Source of the DNA: Prevotellaceae bacterium UBA2738
GTDB taxonomy: Bacteria; Bacteroidota; Bacteroidia; Bacteroidales; Bacteroidaceae
Assembly (NCBI GenBank): GCA_002353585.1
Contig: DEJW01000035.1
Coordinates: 55,468 to 119,467 of the forward strand
Direction of reading: 5' to 3'
Length of the DNA: 64,000 nt
The notes under the pieces: model-generated
Told to the model about the DNA's origin: nothing
What the model saw: the letters and a program-made list of their open reading frames with translations, nothing else
Databases searched by the model: none
In this document: positions 1-6,604 of the stretch, in pieces
How positions within the stretch are numbered: position 1 is the first letter of the stretch
Layout: each line of letters begins with the position of its first letter
Position numbers and translations under genes: made by a program

Positions 1-2
1 AT

Positions 3-554
3 AAGGCGCCTGCTCCTCATCAGTTTGAGATGCGAATGATAAATGTAGGTTCTTATCCTGGCGTAGAAATACATCAAGAGGATGCCAACAAGTTGGCAAG
101 AAATATCCATGTCGATGTATTATACCTCGACCCACCATATAATTCGCGTCAATACAGCAGGTTCTATCATGTGTATGAGAATCTGGTACAATGGAAAAAG
201 CCCAAACTATACGGTACAGCCTTAAAACCTAAAGAGGAGAACATGAGTGATTATTGCAGAACTGCTGCGCTATCTGCATTTACTGATTTGGTTTCTCATG
301 TTGATGCAAGATATCTCGTGGTTTCATATAATAACACCTATAAGTCTAAAAGCAGTTCTTCTGAGAACAAAATCAAACTTGAACAACTTGAAGGGGTATT
401 GAAGAAATGTGGTAAAACAATGGTTTTCAATCAGGAGTTCAAGCCCTTCAACTCAGGAAAGACAGAGTTTGATGACCACAGAGAGTATTTATTTATAACT
501 GAGGTTGACAATGAAAAACGGAATAGCTCGTTCCCCAATGTTCTACGTGGGTGA
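3..554 (+). CDS. D12-class adenine-N6 DNA methylase, first of two (5' end cut off)
   Basis: This reading frame is open to the left edge, so only the C-terminal part is present; an internal ATG lies at 30. The motif LDPPYNSRQYSRFYH is the DPPY catalytic motif IV of D12-class (FokI/Dam-like) N6-adenine methylases, in the variant common in type IIS systems with one methylase per DNA strand. Motif I (FxGxG) should lie upstream of the window. The 3' end overlaps the next methylase by about 44 bp, which implies translational coupling. Together with the two following genes it appears to form a type IIS R-M operon in which the two methylases protect the two strands of an asymmetric site. The family is clear; the specificity is inferred only from the AlwI-like nuclease. 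Confidence 0.8.
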   Translation, partial: KAPAPHQFEMRMINVGSYPGVEIHQEDANKLARNIHVDVLYLDPPYNSRQYSRFYHVYENLVQWKKPKLYGTALKPKEENMSDYCRTAALSAFTDLVSHVDARYLVVSYNNTYKSKSSSSENKIKLEQLEGVLKKCGKTMVFNQEFKPFNSGKTEFDDHREYLFITEVDNEKRNSSFPNVLRG

Positions 555-1416
555 CAAATATAAATTGATACGAGAAATACGCACTCATTTCCCTCAGCAT
601 ATAGGTCGGCTGATAGAGCCATTTGTTGGGGGTGGGTCGGTAATGATGAATGTTGTTGCCGAAAGCTACCTTCTGAATGACATAAATGAATATGTGATAG
701 GTCTGCATAGAATGTTGCAGGGGTATATAGGACGTGAGGAAGAATTTGTAAATGAGTTGTATGCTATTATAGACCAATACGGTCTGTCTCTTTCATATAG
801 AGAGGATGTTGTGCCAAAGAACCTGAAAACAGAGTTCCCTAAGACTTACTATTCCAGATACAACAAGGAGGCATATCTGCGCATGAAAGCAGATTTTATT
901 GAGGGTGGACAGCAAGATATGCAGAGGCTATATCTATTGTTGATTTATGGATTCAACCATATGCTACGTTTCAATGGTAAGGGTCTATTTAACCTACCTG
1001 TAGGAAATGTTGATTTCAACAAGAATGTTCATGATGCACTGGAGGATTATTTTATGCTGCTATCGCAGAAAGATACTGAATGGCACAATGAAGATTATCA
1101 TATCTTCCTCAATGAAATTGACTATCAGCCTGACGATTTGGTGTATCTTGACCCACCATACTTAATAACTTTCAGCGAGTATAATAAACTCTGGAACAAG
1201 GAAACAGAAAGAGATTTGTTAGAACTTCTTGACAACTTGAATGACAGAGGGGTGAAGTTCGCAATTTCAAATGTTACTCACTATAGAGGACGAGTTAACG
1301 ATATATTTCTTGAATGGTCAAGACGATACAATGTTCATTCTATAAAAAGTAATTATATAAGTTTCAATGATAACAGCATTAAGCAGTTTAGCGAGGTGCT
1401 GGTAACAAATTACTAA
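511..1416 (+). CDS. D12-class adenine-N6 DNA methylase, second of two
   Basis: The 301-residue product carries motif I (EPFVGGGSV, near residue 40) and motif IV (LDPPY, residues 214-217), in the D12-class order. The start is taken at ATG 511, which has GAGG about 6 bp upstream; a TTG at 505 is a weaker alternative. The gene overlaps the preceding methylase and ends 5 bp before the endonuclease gene, so all three are probably one transcript. Its role would be to methylate adenine on one strand of the recognition site and protect the host from the adjacent nuclease. A solitary Dam-like role is possible but unlikely given the neighbours. Confidence 0.85.
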   Translation: MKNGIARSPMFYVGDKYKLIREIRTHFPQHIGRLIEPFVGGGSVMMNVVAESYLLNDINEYVIGLHRMLQGYIGREEEFVNELYAIIDQYGLSLSYREDVVPKNLKTEFPKTYYSRYNKEAYLRMKADFIEGGQQDMQRLYLLLIYGFNHMLRFNGKGLFNLPVGNVDFNKNVHDALEDYFMLLSQKDTEWHNEDYHIFLNEIDYQPDDLVYLDPPYLITFSEYNKLWNKETERDLLELLDNLNDRGVKFAISNVTHYRGRVNDIFLEWSRRYNVHSIKSNYISFNDNSIKQFSEVLVTNY

Positions 1417-1421
1417 AACCT

Positions 1422-3263
1422 ATGGCAAGACAGAGCAGATCCGAATATAAGCCGCTACTCTTTACGACGACAATGCGTAATCCAGGCAGACTGAAGTATA
1501 TGCTCTATGTATTAAACAAGTTTGAAGGGCAGATACTTGATGACGAACTCGCTACAAAGATTTGTGGTGAGACGATAAGATACGGTTTGTATCGCCCAAT
1601 GAAGAAATTGCTCTCAGTTCAAACAAAATGGGCGACATCCGACCAAGGAGAATTCAGTGAAACGCTGCTTACAGACGATGAGGTAAACCTTATGCTTAGC
1701 AACAATCCGCAAAGTCATAAGGAAGCAGGCTTCTCAAAAGGGTGGCCATCACGTTTCGCTACGATTTATGATTTGACAAAGGAACTTGGACTGGCATACT
1801 TCAATGTGGGTGAGCCAATAGTTATTTCTCCACTATGCAAACATCTGCTACAATCGCTTGATGTAAATATTGATGAAGGAACAGGATTAGTAAGCTACGA
1901 AATAGTTCACCCAGAATATGAGCAGCAGGTATTTACACAGGCTTTAGCCAAATCGCAAAGGCATAATCCCTTTGTACGAGTGCTCAATGACAATATACCA
2001 TTGATACTGCTCCTGCAAACAATTCAGAAACTCAATGCCGACCCAGAACAAAATGGTGCAGGAATATCCAGACGAGAACTTCCACTGCTGATATTCTGGA
2101 AGGATAATGATGCGGAGGCACTCTATCAACGCATTGCAAGACTGAGAAAGGAGTATGGTTACACCCCAAGTGACGAAGTTATTTGTGATATCTGCCTTGA
2201 AGAAATAATGGAGGGAAACTTTAAGAAATTCAAGACAGAATCAATAATGGACGAATATCCAGACGAGTTTATTCGCAAGATGCGAATGACAGGATTGATT
2301 TCTCTCAGAGGCGCAGGCAGATATATAGACATAAACAAAAATGAATCGGACAAGATAAAGTACATACTAACACATTATGCCAACTATAGCCACTTCAACA
2401 ACGAGCGTGACTATTTTGACTATATGGCTGCATTGGATGAGAATCTGATAAGTATTGAGTCGGATACACCATCATTATCTGAGAGTGAAGAACTGCTTTC
2501 TAATTGGCTCTCAACATACAAGTGGAACACTATAAAACAAGAACTTACCAACCTTGCCACACGCAAACCCAGCAATGACGCTATATTGAAATTCCTGGCT
2601 GCTCCTGTCAGGCTGGAGTTCCTTACAGCTCTTGCTATAAAGAGTAAGATACCTGATGTAAGAGTGATACCTAATTACGCTTGTGATGATACGGGGCTTC
2701 CCACCTCAACTGCAGGAGGCAATAAGGGCGATATAGAGTGTTTTGAACATCAATATGGAGTGTTGGTGGAGGTTACTATGGCCACAGGACGCACTCAAAC
2801 AATGATGGAGATATGGCCTATAGAACGTCACCTTACAGATTTCCAAAAGAAGCAACAGTCACAATGTATTTTTGTTGCTCCCTCAATATATGCAGACAGC
2901 AAAAGGCAGATAAAATACGTATCAGACGAATCCAAGGGCGTGCTAAAGATCAGACCATACGATATCACTGAATTGGTTACATTCTTGGAGAACAGTCACG
3001 GACTGTATGAATATAAGATTGCATCATTATTTGATTCTCCCAAAATGGTGTCTTATGCAGATCAATATATGAAGTTAAAAAGGGGGATAGACATTCTTTC
3101 ACTAACAAGAGCACTGCAAGGTGAATTCGGAGAAGACTATGGCTCGATGGGCGCACGAGAATGGTATGTTGTGACGAGAGAATACGTAGAGAGGCAGACT
3201 ATGAGGAACAACATACCTGATGACGAGCCAGTTTCGTGGCTCGCCGCCGAAGACCTCGCCTGA
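1422..3263 (+). CDS. AlwI-like type IIS restriction endonuclease
   Basis: The 613-aa product begins with the block LLFTTTMRNPGRLKYML, which I recognise from the AlwI/N.BstNBI/MlyI endonuclease family. Further on it carries GLPTSTAGGNKGDIE followed by VEVTM; D437 and E450 with V451-T452 fit the PD-(D/E)xK-type active site of that family. AlwI cuts a few bases outside GGATC, so a GGATC-related target is plausible, but the target cannot be read from the protein. It is co-directional with the two methylases, as expected for a self-protecting restriction operon. The length is similar to known members. No frameshift is visible. Confidence 0.78.
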   Translation: MARQSRSEYKPLLFTTTMRNPGRLKYMLYVLNKFEGQILDDELATKICGETIRYGLYRPMKKLLSVQTKWATSDQGEFSETLLTDDEVNLMLSNNPQSHKEAGFSKGWPSRFATIYDLTKELGLAYFNVGEPIVISPLCKHLLQSLDVNIDEGTGLVSYEIVHPEYEQQVFTQALAKSQRHNPFVRVLNDNIPLILLLQTIQKLNADPEQNGAGISRRELPLLIFWKDNDAEALYQRIARLRKEYGYTPSDEVICDICLEEIMEGNFKKFKTESIMDEYPDEFIRKMRMTGLISLRGAGRYIDINKNESDKIKYILTHYANYSHFNNERDYFDYMAALDENLISIESDTPSLSESEELLSNWLSTYKWNTIKQELTNLATRKPSNDAILKFLAAPVRLEFLTALAIKSKIPDVRVIPNYACDDTGLPTSTAGGNKGDIECFEHQYGVLVEVTMATGRTQTMMEIWPIERHLTDFQKKQQSQCIFVAPSIYADSKRQIKYVSDESKGVLKIRPYDITELVTFLENSHGLYEYKIASLFDSPKMVSYADQYMKLKRGIDILSLTRALQGEFGEDYGSMGAREWYVVTREYVERQTMRNNIPDDEPVSWLAAEDLA

Positions 3264-3274
3264 TGGAATAGAAA

Positions 3275-3305
3275 AAGGCTGCCTCGAAAGACAGCCTTAA
3301 TTTGT
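3275..3305 (+). terminator. Probable terminator after the type IIS R-M operon
   Basis: AAGGCTG (3275-3281) and CAGCCTT (3292-3298) form a 7-bp stem just after the endonuclease stop, followed by a loosely T-rich run. The convergent Abi gene ends about 100 bp further on, so a terminator is expected here. Confidence 0.55.
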
Positions 3306-3406
3306 TCCTTTTATAGTGCAGTATGAAAGTCGAAACAATCAAGTGCACTTTTCCTGATGCAAAGGTATGGAGTTTTTTTTAATCCACCAAATGTTTTTCG
3401 ATTTTT

Positions 3407-4291
3407 TTATAGTTTTGATAATAAAAATCCAGAATTTTCCAATATAATGGACTTTACTGCATCGTCGGGCATATTATCAAACAGGGCTTTTACTTCCTTG
3501 CGCATATCCTGAGCCCTGTTTTCTGAAACCTGCCCCAAGAGGTATTCTAAGACTTTGTAGGCTCCGAATAGTTGTGTCTTGCTATTGCCCAAATATCCCA
3601 ACGGACCATTGCTGATGGCTTCTGGGAGATTCTTGTCATAAAGCACTTTGCCGTGTGCACAATAGTTGCGCAACTTCCTGACGGTATCTATATAGCTAAG
3701 AAATTCATTGGGCGACGACATGCCATAAATACGCGAAATATCACACTTCAGAGGAACTTCCCTCAGATTGTCATATAGCAGGATGATTGCGCCGAAACTG
3801 AAGAACTCCATTGCCTTCCATACGGGAGAGATACTTCTTCCGTGACTTTTCATATCATGTATTACGACCTCTTCCTTAGAAGCATCCCTCATCGCTTTTG
3901 CCATTATATCACCTTCCAGAAAATCCTTGTTTACATACTTGCTGTCCTGATACCAGAAAGGGTCTTTCTTATATCTGTTTGATGCGTAATATATGAGTTT
4001 AGTGCGAAAGTTAATCTCCACGCGGCTAATGTATTTCAACAGTATATTTCGGAGGTCAAAATCAAAATAATATAACCTTATTGCATAATCGAAACAAGTG
4101 TTTGCCTTGAATTCATGCGTACGGTTAATCTTGCGTGGATAGGTCTTTTCAAAGGGGAACCAATAGAATCCAAGACGAAAGTAGCCAATGTCAAGCAAAC
4201 ATTCTTTTGCTTTCTCCTTATCGGCTATAATCATGCCACGTTCTTCCAACAGGCTTATCTGTTCTTCTATGTTGGTAGCAAATTTTGTCAT
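3407..4291 (-). CDS. Abi-family (AbiD/AbiF-like) HEPN protein
   Basis: The 294-aa protein matches the Abi_2 pattern: an N-terminal block with LLDIGYFRLGFYWFPF, a central block RLYYFDFDLRNILL plus VEINFRTKLIYY, and a late VRKLRNYCAHGKVLYD. R208-N-Y-C-A-H213 is an Rx4H motif, the catalytic signature of HEPN ribonucleases, consistent with RNA cleavage during abortive phage defence. The gene stands alone on the opposite strand between the R-M operon and cassette A and has its own -7 box. That placement makes it look like an inserted extra defence gene; copy B lacks it. An immunity or antitoxin partner was not found. Confidence 0.8.
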   Translation of the reverse strand: MTKFATNIEEQISLLEERGMIIADKEKAKECLLDIGYFRLGFYWFPFEKTYPRKINRTHEFKANTCFDYAIRLYYFDFDLRNILLKYISRVEINFRTKLIYYASNRYKKDPFWYQDSKYVNKDFLEGDIMAKAMRDASKEEVVIHDMKSHGRSISPVWKAMEFFSFGAIILLYDNLREVPLKCDISRIYGMSSPNEFLSYIDTVRKLRNYCAHGKVLYDKNLPEAISNGPLGYLGNSKTQLFGAYKVLEYLLGQVSENRAQDMRKEVKALFDNMPDDAVKSIILENSGFLLSKL

Positions 4292-4308
4292 ACCTCAATA
4301 AATTTATG

Positions 4309-4316
4309 CAAAGGTA
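4309..4316 (-). promoter_or_regulatory. -7 box TACCTTTG for the Abi gene
   Basis: On the minus strand TACCTTTGC lies about 18 bp upstream of the Abi start codon and matches the Bacteroidetes -7 consensus TAnnTTTG. The leader would be very short. Confidence 0.65.
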
Positions 4317-4386
4317 GCATTTTTCTTTGAAATCACGAAAGAATAATGAGCGTAATTGTTAAATAGCATCAAAAAAGATGGTGAAA

Positions 4387-4440
4387 GGATGGTTCGTCCA
4401 TCCACGGATTTTGCTCGGATGGTGTTTTTTTGTACTTTTG
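4387..4440 (+). promoter_or_regulatory. Promoter of cassette A with a GGATGG operator-like repeat
   Basis: A -33 TTTG at 4410-4413 and a -7 TACTTTTG at 4433-4440 are 19 bp apart, the normal Bacteroidetes spacing. Directly upstream GGATGG (4387-4392) and CCATCC (4398-4403) form an inverted repeat, and a third GGATGG (4417-4422) falls between the two promoter boxes. The next gene encodes a winged helix, so these could be its operator sites; that is inference. Confidence 0.6.
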
Positions 4441-4458
4441 CAGGAAAAACAAAAACAC

Positions 4459-5004
4459 ATGACTCAAAAGGAAGCTATAATAAAGGCTTTAGAAAAACTT
4501 GGAGGTAGAGCGCAACTGAAGGATATCTACCCCTTGGCGATAGAGATTGGCGACTTCAGCAGAAGCCAGAATATGAAGGCTACGATACGTAATTGTCTGC
4601 TGACAAACCCCAAGGACTTCCGTCATTCGTACGGTAAGCCCGATGGCTGGTGGGAACTCACATCTTTTCAGGAGGAAATAGCCGAGATGAAGGCTGAGAT
4701 AAAAACACTGAAAGAGGAGAATGAGAGGCTGAGAGCAGTGCCCACGGAGGATGATTTCGTGAATAAACTTGTGACAGACGCAGAGAATCGTTACAAGTAT
4801 GAAAAAGACATGATAAAAGCTATTAGAACGATACTATACAATCTTGGTCGCACTGAAGACGCAGCAAAGCTTGATGCATGGATTGATGGAAGAGAATACA
4901 AGCCTTCTATGAATTTCGAGGGCGACTATGTGGTGAATAAGCATATAGATCACGAGGTGAATGGTGTGGCTAAGGGTGCTACTGGCATAATAACAAATAA
5001 GTGA
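4459..5004 (+). CDS. Winged-helix/coiled-coil protein with C-terminal GDYVVNK tail (cassette A)
   Basis: The start is taken at ATG 4459, because the promoter (-7 at 4433-4440) lies inside the longer open frame that begins at 4378. The 181-aa product has an N-terminal block (about 1-68, MTQKEAIIKALEKLGGRAQL onward) resembling HARE/winged-helix domains. A short coiled coil follows near 70-95, rich in EEI/MKAE/LKEEN heptads, then a helical region. The last 28 residues, beginning EGDYVVNKH, recur at the end of the copy B counterpart. It sits 6 bp upstream of the 175-aa gene, as in copy B. It probably binds DNA and may regulate or help initiate replication of the cassette; this is not shown. Confidence 0.7.
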   Translation: MTQKEAIIKALEKLGGRAQLKDIYPLAIEIGDFSRSQNMKATIRNCLLTNPKDFRHSYGKPDGWWELTSFQEEIAEMKAEIKTLKEENERLRAVPTEDDFVNKLVTDAENRYKYEKDMIKAIRTILYNLGRTEDAAKLDAWIDGREYKPSMNFEGDYVVNKHIDHEVNGVAKGATGIITNK

Positions 5005-5010
5005 TAAGTC

Positions 5011-5538
5011 ATGGATAAGGAAGAATTACAGGAGGCTCTGGAGGCTATAGGCAAGGGTGGTATAAACGTTGCTGGTGACCTTGTGATAGAAAAGCATGTG
5101 GATTACGAGGTAAACAACGTAGAGGCTGGTGGCATAGGCATTCAGATAAACAATGGCAAGGAGAAATCGCTTACTGCATCTGACGAGGACATCAAAGCGG
5201 CTATCGAGGCACTGATGGAGGCGACGGATGATGAGGGGGCGACGATATTTTCAAATAAGAAGCAATGGTGGGCTATATTCATGGTGTTATCCACTTATTG
5301 TAATTACCCTAAGCAGAAGAAGGCTTTTGAGGCAAAGATGGGGGAACTAAATGTAAGTAAGATTGACGGCAAGAGAGACCTTTCGTATGATTCTCTCAGC
5401 AAAGCCGCCAATGATGTACCTAAACTTGCTACATGCAAGCCTGACAGCTGGTACACCATGAAAGACATAAGCTACCATTACAAACAACAATTCGTGGTGG
5501 CTGATTTTCTGATGCTTAAACTTGGCATTAAGTCATAG
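5011..5538 (+). CDS. Conserved 175-aa protein (cassette A), function unknown
   Basis: The N-terminus carries a motif, INVAGDLVIEKHVDYEVNNV (about residues 19-38), that resembles the tail of the preceding protein. The C-terminal two thirds (about 75-175) contain ATIFSNKKQWWAIFMVL and end in a helix. By eye the protein differs from the copy B version at 8 of 175 positions, making it the best conserved product of the cassette. I recognise the NKKQWW block only as recurrent in Bacteroidetes mobile regions without known function. The shared motif suggests that the two neighbouring proteins assemble together. The hairpin just downstream would end the transcript. Confidence 0.7.
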   Translation: MDKEELQEALEAIGKGGINVAGDLVIEKHVDYEVNNVEAGGIGIQINNGKEKSLTASDEDIKAAIEALMEATDDEGATIFSNKKQWWAIFMVLSTYCNYPKQKKAFEAKMGELNVSKIDGKRDLSYDSLSKAANDVPKLATCKPDSWYTMKDISYHYKQQFVVADFLMLKLGIKS

Positions 5539-5541
5539 AGA

Positions 5542-5604
5542 GTTCCAATAACAATTCCAATATTCCAATAACAATTCCAACTCAGTTTTTTTTCTGAGTT
5601 GGAA
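5542..5604 (+). repeat. Direct repeats plus strong hairpin (cassette A)
   Basis: The words TTCCAATAACAA and TTCCAATA alternate twice (about 5542-5580) and run into TTCCAACTCAG, an 8-T loop and CTGAGTTGGAA, followed by eight Ts. The hairpin is a good terminator for the 175-aa gene. The repeated TTCCAAT words are iteron-like and stand upstream of the replication genes. The same structure is present in copy B (58258-58325). Confidence 0.75.
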
Positions 5605-5617
5605 TTTTTTTTGTGCC

Positions 5618-5625
5618 TACCTTTG
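5618..5625 (+). promoter_or_regulatory. -7 box TACCTTTG for the replication genes of cassette A
   Basis: TACCTTTGCAGC follows the hairpin by about 14 bp and precedes the 94-aa gene by about 75 bp. Copy B has the identical box in the same place. Confidence 0.7.
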
Positions 5626-5699
5626 CAGCAACTTCCTAACTGGCGTACGAAACGCTACGAAATCGAAGACAGGAAGATTAACTAAAAACAACGACGCTT

Positions 5700-5984
5700 A
5701 TGGCAAAAGAAAAAATGCAAATGGAAGTAGGCAAGCGGTACAAAGGGTATGGCGTGCTGAATGAGTATGGCGAGTATCTTTTTACTCCGTGCCAGAAACT
5801 TGAACCATCTGAAAAGAACATGAAGATTGTGCGCTCAAACGGGAGTGCCACACTTTATGAGAGTAAAAACTGCTTCAAACTATCGGTCACAATCCCTAAG
5901 TCTATAAAGGGCTTCGGTGGCAGGGTGCACGAAATGTCAATTGGCATTGAGAGAGCAATGAAGTTATTCAAAGAGTACATATAA
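5700..5984 (+). CDS. Conserved 94-aa cassette protein, function unknown
   Basis: The product starts MAKEKMQMEVGKRYKGYGVL and contains a block ending in NGSATLYESKN, followed by an amphipathic C-terminus. It is nearly the same as the copy B protein over the first 65 residues and diverges after that. It is the first gene behind the shared promoter and lies 17 bp before the 88-aa gene. No signal peptide, membrane segment or known catalytic motif is visible. A short stretch before the start (about 5642-5670) resembles the CGTACGAAACGCTACGAAA repeat family found elsewhere in the window. Confidence 0.65.
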   Translation: MAKEKMQMEVGKRYKGYGVLNEYGEYLFTPCQKLEPSEKNMKIVRSNGSATLYESKNCFKLSVTIPKSIKGFGGRVHEMSIGIERAMKLFKEYI

Positions 5985-6001
5985 ACAAGGAGGAAAGAAT
6001 T

Positions 6002-6268
6002 ATGGAATTTATTTATGTAAAAGGCAGCGAGGGGGAGTTCCCTTATTCGATGCAGCAAGACCAAGGTGTATTGAGGGTAGTGCCATTAGAGGCAATAACC
6101 TACTTAGAGTTCTTTTTTGATACAGAAATGCTCAAGAGCAAGAAAAGAAAAGTTTGGGAAGCCGTCACGGGCGCTTACCTTGAGGTGGATGGTAGAGTCT
6201 ATTATACCACTCCTTCAACAGCCCGTAGGCTCTACTTGAAAGTATCTAACACCGCACTATCAATATAA
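6002..6268 (+). CDS. Conserved 88-aa cassette protein, function unknown
   Basis: The product is recognisably related to the copy B 86-aa protein through three blocks: MEF at the start, VVPLEAITYLEFFF in the middle and STARRLYLKVSNTALSI at the end. Identity is clearly lower than for the neighbouring 94-aa and 175-aa proteins. The predicted fold is small and beta-rich. AGGAGG lies about 9 bp upstream of the start, an unusually good ribosome site for this phylum. Function is unknown; position within the operon suggests an accessory replication or packaging role. Confidence 0.6.
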   Translation: MEFIYVKGSEGEFPYSMQQDQGVLRVVPLEAITYLEFFFDTEMLKSKKRKVWEAVTGAYLEVDGRVYYTTPSTARRLYLKVSNTALSI

Positions 6269-6272
6269 GACT

Positions 6273-6566
6273 ATGGTTGACATCGAAGCACTTATGAAGG
6301 AAAGACGTGCCGAGTTGCACTTACTTCTCCGAAGATACTCACCACGCTACAGGCTGTGTCGTTTTAAAACTCGTTATATTGATACGTATAACGTCCTTGT
6401 GATATACCCTCCGAATAAAGAAAATAACTGGCTGTCGTTTGACATCATCGAACCTCTGCAAATGTTCTGCCACATGTTTTCATTACTTTGGCATATTGAG
6501 GTAGATGAGGAAACTAGAATGCTTAAAGTGGTAATACAATACATGAACTGCCCAAAATCTAACTAA
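6273..6566 (+). CDS. 97-aa cassette protein present only in copy A
   Basis: The gene begins 4 bp after the 88-aa stop and ends about 40 bp before the primase-helicase. The basic N-terminal half contains ERRAELHLLLRRYSPRYRL; the rest is aromatic-rich. I do not recognise the family. In copy B the same position keeps only ATGGTTGAC and the trailing AACTAAAGAG, so this gene was deleted there and is not needed in both copies. Confidence 0.6.
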   Translation: MVDIEALMKERRAELHLLLRRYSPRYRLCRFKTRYIDTYNVLVIYPPNKENNWLSFDIIEPLQMFCHMFSLLWHIEVDEETRMLKVVIQYMNCPKSN

Positions 6567-6604
6567 AGAGTTGAACTAAACATTTTAAGACTTATGAAAA
6601 AGAA

